A stretch of 64,000 nucleotides of DNA from Endozoicomonas sp. 4G (lineage in GTDB: Bacteria > Pseudomonadota > Gammaproteobacteria > Pseudomonadales > Endozoicomonadaceae), in contig NZ_CP082909.1 in NCBI RefSeq assembly GCF_023822025.1, forward strand, positions 124,001 to 188,000. The letters run 5' to 3'. Below are positions 1-7,299 of this stretch, one piece after another. The notes under the pieces are model-generated. The model was not told where the DNA came from. It saw only the letters and a program-made list of their open reading frames with translations, and did not search any database. A program made the position numbers and the translations under genes. Within the stretch, counting starts at the first letter, position 1, and each line of letters starts with the position of its first letter.

Positions 1-357
1 AACATCTTCTTTCAAGCCAGAGACATCCTGCTTAAGCGTTTTAATGTCGCCCTCCATACGATCCTGCCGCTGATTCAGAAACATCATACCGCTCAGAATC
101 CCCTGAATCTGCTTGTGCTGCTCCAGCTGCACATTACCGATATGGATAAAATGCTCATCAATACGGCCCAGGGCCTGACCTACCACGTCGTCAATCTTGC
201 GGCTCAGCCGCCGCTCCACCTGCTCAAACATTCGCGACATCTCCCGTCGGTAGCCCTCCACCAGGGAGCACACCTCGTTACTGGCGCTAATAGCCAGTTC
301 CTGCTTTGTGCCTGCCTGCTCCAGGGCCTCAGTCAGTACCGGTAATTTGATCCGCAT
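1..357 (-). CDS. Coiled-coil protein, C-terminus beyond window
   Basis: The minus-strand frame opens with ATG at 355-357 and stays open to base 1, giving 119 residues from MRIKLPVLTEALEQ. The visible part is charged and largely helical, with heptad-like stretches (EQVERRLSRKIDDVV, RQDRMEGDIKTLKQD) that suggest a coiled coil. There is no signal peptide or membrane segment. The family is not recognised; a small structural or DNA-associated coiled-coil protein is possible. The gene is cut by the window edge, so its length and function are unknown. Confidence 0.6.
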   Translation of the reverse strand, partial: MRIKLPVLTEALEQAGTKQELAISASNEVCSLVEGYRREMSRMFEQVERRLSRKIDDVVGQALGRIDEHFIHIGNVQLEQHKQIQGILSGMMFLNQRQDRMEGDIKTLKQDVSGLKEDV

Positions 358-471
358 TGAGTATACACCTGCTTGTAAATCTGTTTCTCGTGAATGAGTT
401 AGACAAGATAGAACAAACATAAGCCAAGCATCGGAAAAAAAGAGGTATCACGACTCTTTTTCACCTGAAGG

Positions 472-1308
472 CTAATCAGGATAGTCCAACCGATAAACAG
501 CGTTTACTTCATCACCCGTATCATCAACATCAACCTCATTCCCTGTCTGATAGTGCCCGACTTTATTAACGCTACAGTACCGGTGCCCACGAATCATAGC
601 CTGAAGCAGACAGTACTCCGTGGCGTCAGGCGTACCATAAACCGTATGCGTGGCAAATGGTTGACCATTGCGCACAGCCCAACCTGCCCCTACCCAACTG
701 ATATCCGGGAGATCTTTACGCATCGCCTGAACTGCAGGCAATGGCACCAGCTCTTTGCCTACACCAGCATCAAACACTTTGCACATACCTTTTGTGGTCA
801 GTTTTCCAAAAGCAATACCATTGCCCTGCAAAGGTTTTGCGCATAGATGGATATCGCTTGAATCCACCACTTCGGGTTTTTCAGCAGAGCAGAATTTGAA
901 AAGACCTGCCAGAGAGCCTGAGTTTAATACCCACTTATCAGACTGATCCGGACTGAGTGGATTATTCTTGTACTGGGGCAGTGCCTGAAACCTGGACTGG
1001 AGCTCACTTTTTGTTGCGTCCAGCCAGAAATAGTTGCTGCTGCGCTTGGTGTTATAACCAGTATCAGTCCTTACTTCATAAGCACAAAAGTGCTTTAATT
1101 TTCCAGCCTCCTGATTGGTTTTACTCAGATCCAATGCCGCTCTGCCAAAGTACCATGTTGGTTGACCAGGCTCCGCTTCATCATCAATGAGAATGCACAG
1201 GTTGCCATCAGCTGGCGGAGTTGATTGTTGCTGCCAGCAGGGTTCGGCTTTTACACCCAGAGAAAATAGCAGGGTTAAAGGAAGGCTGAATTTGAGAAAT
1301 CTTTTCAT
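472..1308 (-). CDS. Secreted cysteine-containing protein, function unknown
   Basis: This encodes 278 residues. The ATG at 1308 is chosen because it follows an AGGAG site at good spacing and begins a clear Sec signal peptide (MKRFLKFSLPLTLLFSLGVKA, cleaved before EPCWQ). Starting further upstream would bury the signal peptide. The mature protein has about ten cysteines, so disulfide bonds in the periplasm or outside the cell are likely. It ends in an acidic tail (VDVDDTGDEVNAVYRLDYPD). Two similar-looking blocks containing GKL followed by a Cys suggest an internal duplication. No family is recognised. Confidence 0.75.
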   Translation of the reverse strand: MKRFLKFSLPLTLLFSLGVKAEPCWQQQSTPPADGNLCILIDDEAEPGQPTWYFGRAALDLSKTNQEAGKLKHFCAYEVRTDTGYNTKRSSNYFWLDATKSELQSRFQALPQYKNNPLSPDQSDKWVLNSGSLAGLFKFCSAEKPEVVDSSDIHLCAKPLQGNGIAFGKLTTKGMCKVFDAGVGKELVPLPAVQAMRKDLPDISWVGAGWAVRNGQPFATHTVYGTPDATEYCLLQAMIRGHRYCSVNKVGHYQTGNEVDVDDTGDEVNAVYRLDYPD

Positions 1309-1604
1309 TACATGGTCTCCTGGGCGTCGGTGAAGAATTGCAGTGCATTCATCAGCCTGAGCAGATGTTTGAATGTGCGTAAGTGTCAGAGTCAAGACCC
1401 CTGTAGCCCAGCGTAAGTTCCCGAAAAAGGATAGGTTATTTAAAAATGTGACACTTGGAAAAATTGCCGATCTTGTTAACGGTTTGTTGTTTCAAGTCAA
1501 TTTACAAAATCCTTAAGTTGTTAAACTCTCTCCTGAACTTTGAATACACGATGGAAACTGAGGCCTCAACCCGCTTAAGAGCGTCAAGAGGCCGGAGAGA
1601 TGGG

Positions 1605-3035
1605 ATGACCAGCTTTATCACAGCACTTCTGGCACTGGTAGCCGGATATTTTATTTATGGACGGCTGGTTGACCGTCTTTTTGGCGTTGAACCTGACCGT
1701 AAAACGCCGGCATTAACCAAGACAGACGGTGTCGATTTTGTGCCCTTGCCCTGGTACAAAATATTCCTGATCCAGTTTTTGAACATCGCCGGTCTTGGTC
1801 CTATTTTTGGCGCGATTATGGGGGCTCTCTATGGCCCTTCTGCTTTTCTCTGGATTGTTTTTGGCTGCATTTTTGCCGGTGCGGTTCACGACTATCTTTC
1901 TGGTATGCTGTCGGTCCGTCATGGCGGTCAGTCCATTCCGGAAATTGTTGGCACTTACCTGGGTGAAGGCTTCCGGCAATTTATGCGCGGGTTTTCTGTC
2001 ATTCTGCTGGTACTGGTCGGCGTCGTCTTTATGATGGGGCCAGCAGGCTTACTGGCAAACCTGGGTGGCGAAGGTATTCTTGCAAAAAGCGGCTTTTGGC
2101 TGGCAGTGATTCTGGCCTATTACTTTATCGCGACCATCCTGCCGGTGGATAAGCTGATCTCCAAAATCTATCCGCTCTTTGGTGCCGCTTTGCTGATTAT
2201 GGCTGTGGGGGTTGGCGGTATGCTGATTGTCAACGGGCTGCCTATTCCTGAAATCGGCACCGAAACGGTTCATCCGGCTGGTTTGCCTGCGTGGCCAATG
2301 CTGTTTGTGACCATTGCCTGCGGTGCAATCAGTGGCTTCCACGCAACCCAGTCACCTATGATGGCCCGCTGTTTGCCCACAGAAACTTATGGTCGTCGTG
2401 TATTCTACGGGGCGATGATTGCAGAAGGTGTTGTTGCCCTGATTTGGGCTGCTGCGGCAATGGCTTTCTTCCCCAATGGCATCGAGGGGCTGAATAACGT
2501 TCTGGCTCAGGGCGGTGCAGGCCTGGTGGTGAAAGAAATCTCCGTAGGCCTGATGGGGACATTCGGTGGGCTGCTGGCTATTTTGGGTGTGATTGCCTGT
2601 CCGATTACCTCCGGTGATACCGCATTCCGAAGTGTAAGACTGATTATCGCCGACACCCTGAATATGGAACAAACTTCAACCCAAAGTCGTTTAATGCTGG
2701 CTATTCCGGTGTTTGTCATTGGCTTTGTGCTGACTTTTATTGATTTCAATATCATCTGGCGCTACTTCGCATTCTCTAACCAGCTGTTGGCCACCATTGT
2801 GCTGTGGGCCGCTTCTATGTATCTGGTTAAGAATGGCAAATTCCACTGGCTGACCACTGCACCTGCCATTTTTATGACCGCTGTGTGTGCCACTTATATT
2901 GTTATGGCCCCGGAAGGTCTGGGTCTGTCTACCGCCGTCGCTTATCCTGCCGGTATTGCGGTGGCTGTTTGCAGTTTTGTGCTCTTTAGCGTTCGCTCTC
3001 GACGTTTGATGGGTACCGCTGTGGCTGATGCCTGA
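1605..3035 (+). CDS. CstA-family transporter (short form)
   Basis: This is a polytopic inner-membrane protein of 476 residues in the carbon starvation CstA family. Members take up peptides or pyruvate when carbon is scarce. Typical family sequence is seen: LPWYKIFLIQFLNIAGLGPIFGAI near residue 60 (shown here in one 24-residue family block, key residues FLNIAGLGP), GAVHDYLSGM, and a C-terminal half rich in membrane helices (CPITSGDTAFRS, NQLLATIVLW). It is shorter than the roughly 700-residue E. coli CstA, as in the compact subgroup. The ATG at 1605 follows GGAGAG; an in-frame ATG at 1551 is an alternative. It stands alone between a secreted unknown and an ATPase. Confidence 0.85.
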   Translation: MTSFITALLALVAGYFIYGRLVDRLFGVEPDRKTPALTKTDGVDFVPLPWYKIFLIQFLNIAGLGPIFGAIMGALYGPSAFLWIVFGCIFAGAVHDYLSGMLSVRHGGQSIPEIVGTYLGEGFRQFMRGFSVILLVLVGVVFMMGPAGLLANLGGEGILAKSGFWLAVILAYYFIATILPVDKLISKIYPLFGAALLIMAVGVGGMLIVNGLPIPEIGTETVHPAGLPAWPMLFVTIACGAISGFHATQSPMMARCLPTETYGRRVFYGAMIAEGVVALIWAAAAMAFFPNGIEGLNNVLAQGGAGLVVKEISVGLMGTFGGLLAILGVIACPITSGDTAFRSVRLIIADTLNMEQTSTQSRLMLAIPVFVIGFVLTFIDFNIIWRYFAFSNQLLATIVLWAASMYLVKNGKFHWLTTAPAIFMTAVCATYIVMAPEGLGLSTAVAYPAGIAVAVCSFVLFSVRSRRLMGTAVADA

Positions 3036-3075
3036 TCTGGCGTAGTCAAGCGCAGATGTGCATATTGTTTGCATC

Positions 3076-3116
3076 GAGCTTGTCGAAAAAGGGTAACGCC
3101 GTCGTTCGACAAGTTC
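3076..3116. repeat. Inverted repeat of the TTCGACAAG type
   Basis: Arms GAGCTTGTCGAA (3076-3087) and TTCGACAAGTTC (3105-3116) pair with a single G-T mismatch, and the right arm continues as AGTGTGAACGG. Sequences of the form CTTCGACAAGCTCAGnGnGAACGG are common dispersed repeats in proteobacterial genomes. Here it lies between the convergent ends of the CstA gene and the ATPase gene, so it may also act as a shared transcription stop. Confidence 0.6.
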
Positions 3117-3175
3117 AGTGTGAACGGTATGCCACCATTGTCTGGTCTTAAAGGGCAGTGATCAGGTAGGGAGTG

Positions 3176-4495
3176 TCACAAAGTCTTGAGCCTACCTGCA
3201 TAATACAAAGGCCAGATTATATTCTGCCGCTCTTGCTCAACCCCTCCCACAGAGCCAATCAATTTGACCGTACGAGCCGGTTGGTATCGTTCTACATAAG
3301 ATTTCAGACTTTTTGCCCGTGTGCGCTTACCGGATTTCACTTCGACCGGGAGGATCTCGCCATCATCCGTTTTAAAAAGAAACTCAATCTGAGCCTGTCT
3401 GAAGTCCCAGGAGTAGGTAGGATAACAACCGCTGGCTCTTAACTCGTTCTGGACAAAATTCTCAGCCAGATAGCCTTTGTGCTCATAGCTTTGCTGACGA
3501 TGCTCCTGATAACTGATGTCCAGCATATGTCCCAGCAGCCCGATATCGAACAGGAACAGTTTGAAAAAATTTTCTTTGCGATAGGCAGACAGGGGAGATT
3601 TAGGTTCACAGTCAATTGGATAGCAGCGTGACATCAGTTTGCTTTTCTCGAGCCATTCGATAGGGCTGATTAAATCCAGATAGCTGCGTTTACGCTCGAT
3701 CACACCGCTGAAGCGGTAACGTTTAACCGACGCATCGATGTTTTTGGAGAGCTGCAAGGGCACATTACGAAAAACCCTTTCTATGTGCTGTGCATTAACC
3801 TTTCCGCCATACTTGCCAAAGTCATGAAGATAGCCAGATAACAGGCGTTGGTGGATGGCTCGTATCTGGCTGCAACGTTCATTAATGCCATTGAGCTTTC
3901 CGCCATCAGCAAACCAGGTGTTTACTGCTTCAGGCATGCCGCCGACAAAGTAGTAATCCAGCAACAAGTCCCATAGTTTATTGTGAGCGGCCTGGATCTG
4001 AAGTCCTCGTCTGAAGGCTTCCAGGATTTTCATGTTTCCCGATGCCATGACAAACTCTTCAAAAGACATAGGGAACAGCTCCAGCGCTTCTACCTTGCCA
4101 ACCGGGAACGAGTTCAGCAGGCCGATATTAGAGCCAGAGGCACACAGGTAGAGATCCGGGCGCTGCTCAGCAAAGAACTTCAACGAACTTAACGCCGCAG
4201 GGCACTCGCCAATTTCATCAAAAAACAGAAGATCACTACGGGCGTTAATGTCGACACTCAGTTCCAGCTCGATATTCAGAAGGATGTCCTGTGGGTTCAG
4301 ACTGGCTTTAAACAGTCCGGCTAAATGGGGGTTAGCCAGAAAGTCCAGCTTGAGCACCCGGTTGAAGTGCTCTTTACCAAAACTTTCCTCTATCAGGTAA
4401 GACTTGCCTACCTGACGGGCACCATTCAACAGCAGAGGTTTGCGCTTTGGCTGCGTTTTCCAGTCCAGTAGCTGGGTATTGAGTAATCTATCCAT
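3176..4495 (-). CDS. AAA ATPase with C-terminal DUF4143 domain
   Basis: This 439-residue protein belongs to the AAA_14/DUF4143 group of stand-alone ATPases, often found in accessory regions and of uncertain function. The Walker A motif is NGARQVGKSY near residue 25 and the Walker B motif is LLFFDEIGE near residue 90. The C-terminal third has the DUF4143 features, including QIEFLFKTDDGEILPVEVKSGK, a nuclease-like ExK segment. The ATG at 4495 is preferred; a TTG at 4504 is in frame. No strong ribosome site is visible. Its promoter region holds an inverted repeat and a direct repeat that could serve control of the gene. Confidence 0.85.
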   Translation of the reverse strand: MDRLLNTQLLDWKTQPKRKPLLLNGARQVGKSYLIEESFGKEHFNRVLKLDFLANPHLAGLFKASLNPQDILLNIELELSVDINARSDLLFFDEIGECPAALSSLKFFAEQRPDLYLCASGSNIGLLNSFPVGKVEALELFPMSFEEFVMASGNMKILEAFRRGLQIQAAHNKLWDLLLDYYFVGGMPEAVNTWFADGGKLNGINERCSQIRAIHQRLLSGYLHDFGKYGGKVNAQHIERVFRNVPLQLSKNIDASVKRYRFSGVIERKRSYLDLISPIEWLEKSKLMSRCYPIDCEPKSPLSAYRKENFFKLFLFDIGLLGHMLDISYQEHRQQSYEHKGYLAENFVQNELRASGCYPTYSWDFRQAQIEFLFKTDDGEILPVEVKSGKRTRAKSLKSYVERYQPARTVKLIGSVGGVEQERQNIIWPLYYAGRLKTL

Positions 4496-4542
4496 GGTCA
4501 CCAAAAGCTGTGGTTTGGATTCTATTGTAGAATAATAATCAC

Positions 4543-4591
4543 TTTTTCGTACTTTATGGTATTAAAAAGTATTGTTTTTCGTACTTTTTAA
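4543..4591. promoter_or_regulatory. Probable operator upstream of the DUF4143 ATPase gene
   Basis: The AT-rich stretch upstream of the ATPase start holds a 13-base direct repeat TTTTTCGTACTTT at 4543-4555 and 4575-4587, spaced 32 bp apart (about three helical turns). The second copy overlaps a perfect inverted repeat, TTAAAAAGTA (4562-4571) and TACTTTTTAA (4582-4591). This arrangement is typical of a repressor site. No regulator is identified. Confidence 0.45.
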
Positions 4592-4668
4592 TAGATAAAA
4601 GGTTGTTCCCGACCTCCCTGCCCACTGAGCCTTGTATTTCAACAGTCGGAAAGATATAAGTCCGACTG

Positions 4669-4812
4669 ATGAAGCTATTCTGTGTGGACAGTAAACAGGG
4701 TACTGCGGAAGAATTTGCTGCCAACCTTGCCATGGCCTCAAGAAACCTTCAGAAAGAAGTGCTGAGACTGCTTGATTTGCTTGCTCAGCACCAGACTACT
4801 GCTGCCGCATAA
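4669..4812 (+). CDS. Possible 47-residue small protein
   Basis: An ATG-initiated frame encodes 47 residues (MKLFCVDSKQGTAEEFAANL, then a helical, leucine-rich tail ending TTAAA). It lies upstream of the YqaE gene and has no clear ribosome site. An 8-bp inverted repeat (CAGTCGGA at 4643-4650, TCCGACTG at 4661-4668) sits directly before the ATG and could occlude initiation. No family is recognised; it may be a remnant of a larger gene. Confidence 0.25.
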   Translation: MKLFCVDSKQGTAEEFAANLAMASRNLQKEVLRLLDLLAQHQTTAAA

Positions 4813-4851
4813 AACGACAGACGATTATGGATGCAGCCTCAGGGAGACACT

Positions 4852-5052
4852 ATGCGTTATTTTCTGGCAATACTTCTACCTCCGATCGCCGTACTTTTAT
4901 GTGGCAAGCCGGGTCAGATGATCCTTAACATTATTCTCACCCTGCTGGGATGGATTCCCGGAATCATTCATGCGCTGTTTGTTGTCAACAGTCATCTGGC
5001 AGACAAGCGTAATCAGAAAGTGATTGAGGCCATTAAAGGTCAGGAAGATTAG
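4852..5052 (+). CDS. yqaE: YqaE/Pmp3-family membrane peptide
   Basis: This encodes 66 residues with two hydrophobic helices, MRYFLAILLPPIAVLL and MILNIILTLLGWIPGIIHALFVV. The PPIAV and LGWIPGIIHAL elements are characteristic of the UPF0057/Pmp3 family of small stress-linked membrane proteins. The ATG at 4852 follows AGGGAG. The C-terminal tail of about 20 charged residues is longer than in the shortest members. The stop overlaps the convergent higA stop by four bases. A near-identical piece of its 5' coding sequence recurs at 5952-5983. Confidence 0.85.
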   Translation: MRYFLAILLPPIAVLLCGKPGQMILNIILTLLGWIPGIIHALFVVNSHLADKRNQKVIEAIKGQED

Positions 5053-5417
5053 GCATGTGCTTGTGGTGGCTTGATCAAAGACTCCGCTGGAATACCCAAG
5101 CCTTCATGCAGCCTCCAGATCATTTTCAACGTAAGAGAGCGTTTACGATTGAGAATCTCATAGACTCGATTGCTCTTGCCAATCATGGGTTCGAGATCTT
5201 TGACTGTTAGTCCTTTACGCTCCATCTCGAACTTGATGGCTTCGACAGGGTCGGGCAAGTCTAAAGGGAAGTGCTTTGATTCATAAGCTTCGATAAGCGT
5301 CACCATAACATCCAGTTTTTCGCCTTCAGGAGTATCAGCGCCAGCCTTCATGAGGCCTTCTACTTCTCTTAATGCTGCTCGGTAGTCGGCATCGGTTTTA
5401 ATCGGTTTGATGTCCAT
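5049..5417 (-). CDS. higA: HigA-type antitoxin
   Basis: This 122-residue protein has an N-terminal toxin-binding region (MDIKPIKTDADYRAALREVE) and a C-terminal Xre-type helix-turn-helix (GLTVKDLEPMIGKSNRVYEI). This is the layout of HigA antitoxins, which neutralise HigB and repress their own operon. It starts 16 bp after the higB stop. Toxin before antitoxin is the usual higBA order. The ATG at 5417 follows GGGAAG. Confidence 0.88.
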   Translation of the reverse strand: MDIKPIKTDADYRAALREVEGLMKAGADTPEGEKLDVMVTLIEAYESKHFPLDLPDPVEAIKFEMERKGLTVKDLEPMIGKSNRVYEILNRKRSLTLKMIWRLHEGLGIPAESLIKPPQAHA

Positions 5418-5433
5418 AGTTTTCTTCCCGCTA

Positions 5434-5736
5434 TTAGATGGTGTGTACATCGATTTTGTCGTATTGTCTATGGGTGCCAATGAATCGGATGTATACAACG
5501 CGATAGGCATAGTTGATCCAAACGACCAGTCGATATTTGTTTCCCGCAATATTAAAAACTACGCGCCCGTCTTTGAGTATGCTTGCATTTCTGAAGTCCT
5601 GCTTTACATCGGCAGGTGTACTCCAGTCTGCCGCTAGCGCATGTCGATACCAGACGAGCGCGGGCTCTTTAGCATCCTGGTGTTCTGAGTGTTTTTCCCA
5701 GAAAGCTTTCAGTGTTGATAAAGCAATGATTCTCAT
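5434..5736 (-). CDS. higB: HigB-type toxin
   Basis: This 100-residue protein matches the HigB family, ribosome-dependent mRNA interferases with a RelE-like fold. Recognisable blocks are MRIIALSTLKAFWEKH, PALVWYRHALAADW, and the basic strand pair GNKYRLVVWINYAYRVVYIRF (written here as one block; its key residues are N, K, Y, R and the final R-F), then GTHRQYDKID. It is the first gene of the higBA unit. The ATG at 5736 is chosen; an upstream TTG frame adds only a non-conserved leader. Confidence 0.88.
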   Translation of the reverse strand: MRIIALSTLKAFWEKHSEHQDAKEPALVWYRHALAADWSTPADVKQDFRNASILKDGRVVFNIAGNKYRLVVWINYAYRVVYIRFIGTHRQYDKIDVHTI

Positions 5737-5880
5737 AATGCCAATAATAGTCCCGAAATGGGACTTATTCAAATATAGTAGAATGGAGAATCAACATAGT
5801 AGATGAGATTGCGTGGCGAAGTTAGGTGCAGGCGAAAACACATCTTGATAATAAAAATAGAAAGTCCCGATGGCTATGAC

Positions 5881-5983
5881 TGCAACCCCTTCTTCGAAGG
5901 CGTCGTTTTGAGCGTCTCCAAGAGCTACCAGATTTGCAACTATAAGGTTTTTTTCTGGCGATACTTCTACCCCCGATCGCCGT
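5881..5983. repeat. Mosaic of tmRNA-tag and yqaE fragments
   Basis: Two copied pieces are fused here. Bases 5881-5950 match 6942-7011, the tag-encoding part of the tmRNA gene, with five internal mismatches and in the same orientation as that gene. Bases 5952-5983 match 4861-4892, the start of yqaE, at 30 of 32 positions. Neither the tRNA-like ends of tmRNA nor the rest of yqaE is present, so this is not a functional copy of either. The rest of the higB-to-6065 interval shows nothing recognisable. Confidence 0.8.
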
Positions 5984-6064
5984 CGTTAAGTCCGACAGGC
6001 TGCTAGCAAAAACACCAGAGTGTCCTAGAATACTTACTGTTGTTATACGGCAGTAGGTTCGATT

Positions 6065-6547
6065 ATGTTGATGCAAAAGACAAGCCAAAGCTTTCTGCCC
6101 GCGCTATTGGTGGCTGTGTTCTTACTCTCTTCCCCGAATGCTTCCTCCGATGGTTTCGGGCACATAGAATTCTTACAGAAAATCGGGGCTGATAAAGATC
6201 AAGATGTTTACATAGTTACGCCAGTGCAGGATCCATCGGATGCATGCGTTGATTGGGTCTCACCGGCCTCTGTGCTGACGGTTCCGGGAAACGGACGAAC
6301 TATGAGTATTCATTACGTTGATACGGGTATCTGTGACAGGTCTTGGGCTTCCGTGCTGTTCAAGGTAAAAGGCAAAGATCATTCTGAAAGATCAGCCCAA
6401 CTTTTGTGGTTTAAAGATTTGCATCAGAATGCCTATGCAGTGATAGGCGAAGATGCAGATCCAGACGGATTGTTATGGATTGACAATAGCGATAGCAGCA
6501 AGATTAAAGTCTGGGTCAGTTATGATCCTGGTGCAGCTGAGCTCTGA
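6065..6547 (+). CDS. Secreted protein of unknown function
   Basis: This encodes 160 residues with an N-terminal Sec signal peptide (MLMQKTSQSFLPALLVAVF followed by LLSSPNASS) and a mature acidic part without membrane segments. Two cysteines (DACVDW and TGICDRSW) may form a disulfide. The C-terminal part is beta-strand-like with many Asp and Trp residues (GLLWIDNSDSSKIKVWVSY). ATG 6065 or the ATG two codons later could be the start. No family is recognised. It lies between the mosaic fragment and the tmRNA terminator. Confidence 0.6.
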   Translation: MLMQKTSQSFLPALLVAVFLLSSPNASSDGFGHIEFLQKIGADKDQDVYIVTPVQDPSDACVDWVSPASVLTVPGNGRTMSIHYVDTGICDRSWASVLFKVKGKDHSERSAQLLWFKDLHQNAYAVIGEDADPDGLLWIDNSDSSKIKVWVSYDPGAAEL

Positions 6548-6640
6548 TATCCGTACACCCCTGGTTCTCACGCTCCAGATTATCAATGGCACCCAAACTC
6601 CGCTCAGGCTCATGGCCTTGACGCTATTTCTTCAAGCCAA

Positions 6641-6677
6641 TAAAAGAGCCCTGCAGGTCGATGACCTACAGGGCTCT
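6641..6677 (-). terminator. Terminator of the tmRNA gene
   Basis: Bases 6645-6677 form a hairpin with AGAGCCCTG outer arms and one mismatch in a 14-bp stem. Read on the minus strand it is followed by TTTTATTGG. It lies five bases beyond the tmRNA 3' CCA end. Confidence 0.85.
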
Positions 6678-6681
6678 GTGT

Positions 6682-7094
6682 TGGTGGAGGCGGCGGGAAT
6701 TGAACCCGCGTCCGCCGATTCTCAGCCTTCGGCTCTACATGCTTAGATCCGCCTTTAGGTTTAACTCAATAACGACCCAGCGGTCGGGGTTCTACTGAGC
6801 GATCCTGTTAAGTTTTAGCTGGCCAGCTACAGGCACGCCGGGCCTCGCGAGTCTACTTACGATGACAGTCCAAAAACCGGCCAGCAGACGAGCCGGAAAG
6901 ACTGGGAGACTCGTAGGGTTTAGCTACGATCAGGCTGCAAATGCAACACCTTGTTCGAAGGTGTCGTTTTGAGCGTCTCCAAGAGCTACCAGGTTGGCAA
7001 CTATAAGGTTTGTAGTGTTTTGATTAACGAGAACCACTACGTCCTCGGCATGCACCTAAGGTTTCAATACCGTCGTCGAATCCAGATCGCCCCC
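6682..7094 (-). ncRNA. ssrA: tmRNA (trans-translation RNA)
   Basis: The minus strand holds a complete tmRNA of about 413 nt. The 5' end GGGGGCGATCTGGATTCGAC pairs with the 3' end CGCCTCCACCA to form the tRNA-like acceptor, and the T-arm GGTTCAATTCC is present. It frees stalled ribosomes and tags nascent proteins for proteolysis. The resume site is TATAGTT followed by GCC, aligning with the E. coli ATAGTC-GCA. The frame from there reads ANLVALGDAQ, then NDTFEQ, then GVAFAA and TGA, which is 22 codons against 10 in E. coli. The hydrophobic AFAA end fits ClpXP/ClpAP recognition. The tag length is a reading from this sequence, not a verified tag. Confidence 0.95.
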
Positions 7095-7175
7095 GGATCA
7101 AAACTTTATGGAACCCTTTAGTTATAGGTTATCTACAGAATTAAGCCAATTTTTTATTAATTCACATTTTTACGT

Positions 7176-7208
7176 GCAATAAAGTGTAGATTCATCACAC
7201 TTTATTGC
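7176..7208. promoter_or_regulatory. Perfect 12-bp inverted repeat upstream of the glycan cluster
   Basis: GCAATAAAGTGT (7176-7187) and ACACTTTATTGC (7197-7208) are perfect complements around a 9-base loop. The element lies about 90 bp before the glycosyltransferase start and about 80 bp before the tmRNA 5' end, in AT-rich DNA. It lacks a T-run, so a protein-binding operator is more likely than a terminator. The regulator is unknown. Confidence 0.45.
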
Positions 7209-7299
7209 GCATAAAAGTGTTATAAAGGTCGATTTTTACAGACGTTCAATAACCGACGCTGTTTTTACCTCATAAGCCAGTCTGGTGACAGGTTGTTTG

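Noticed and set aside
472..1308. Weak resemblance to DM9 repeats.
   Set aside because: Only short GKL...C pieces fit; too little for an assignment.
5881..5950. A possible second tmRNA gene.
   Set aside because: Only the tag part is present; the acceptor stem, T-arm and CCA end are missing.
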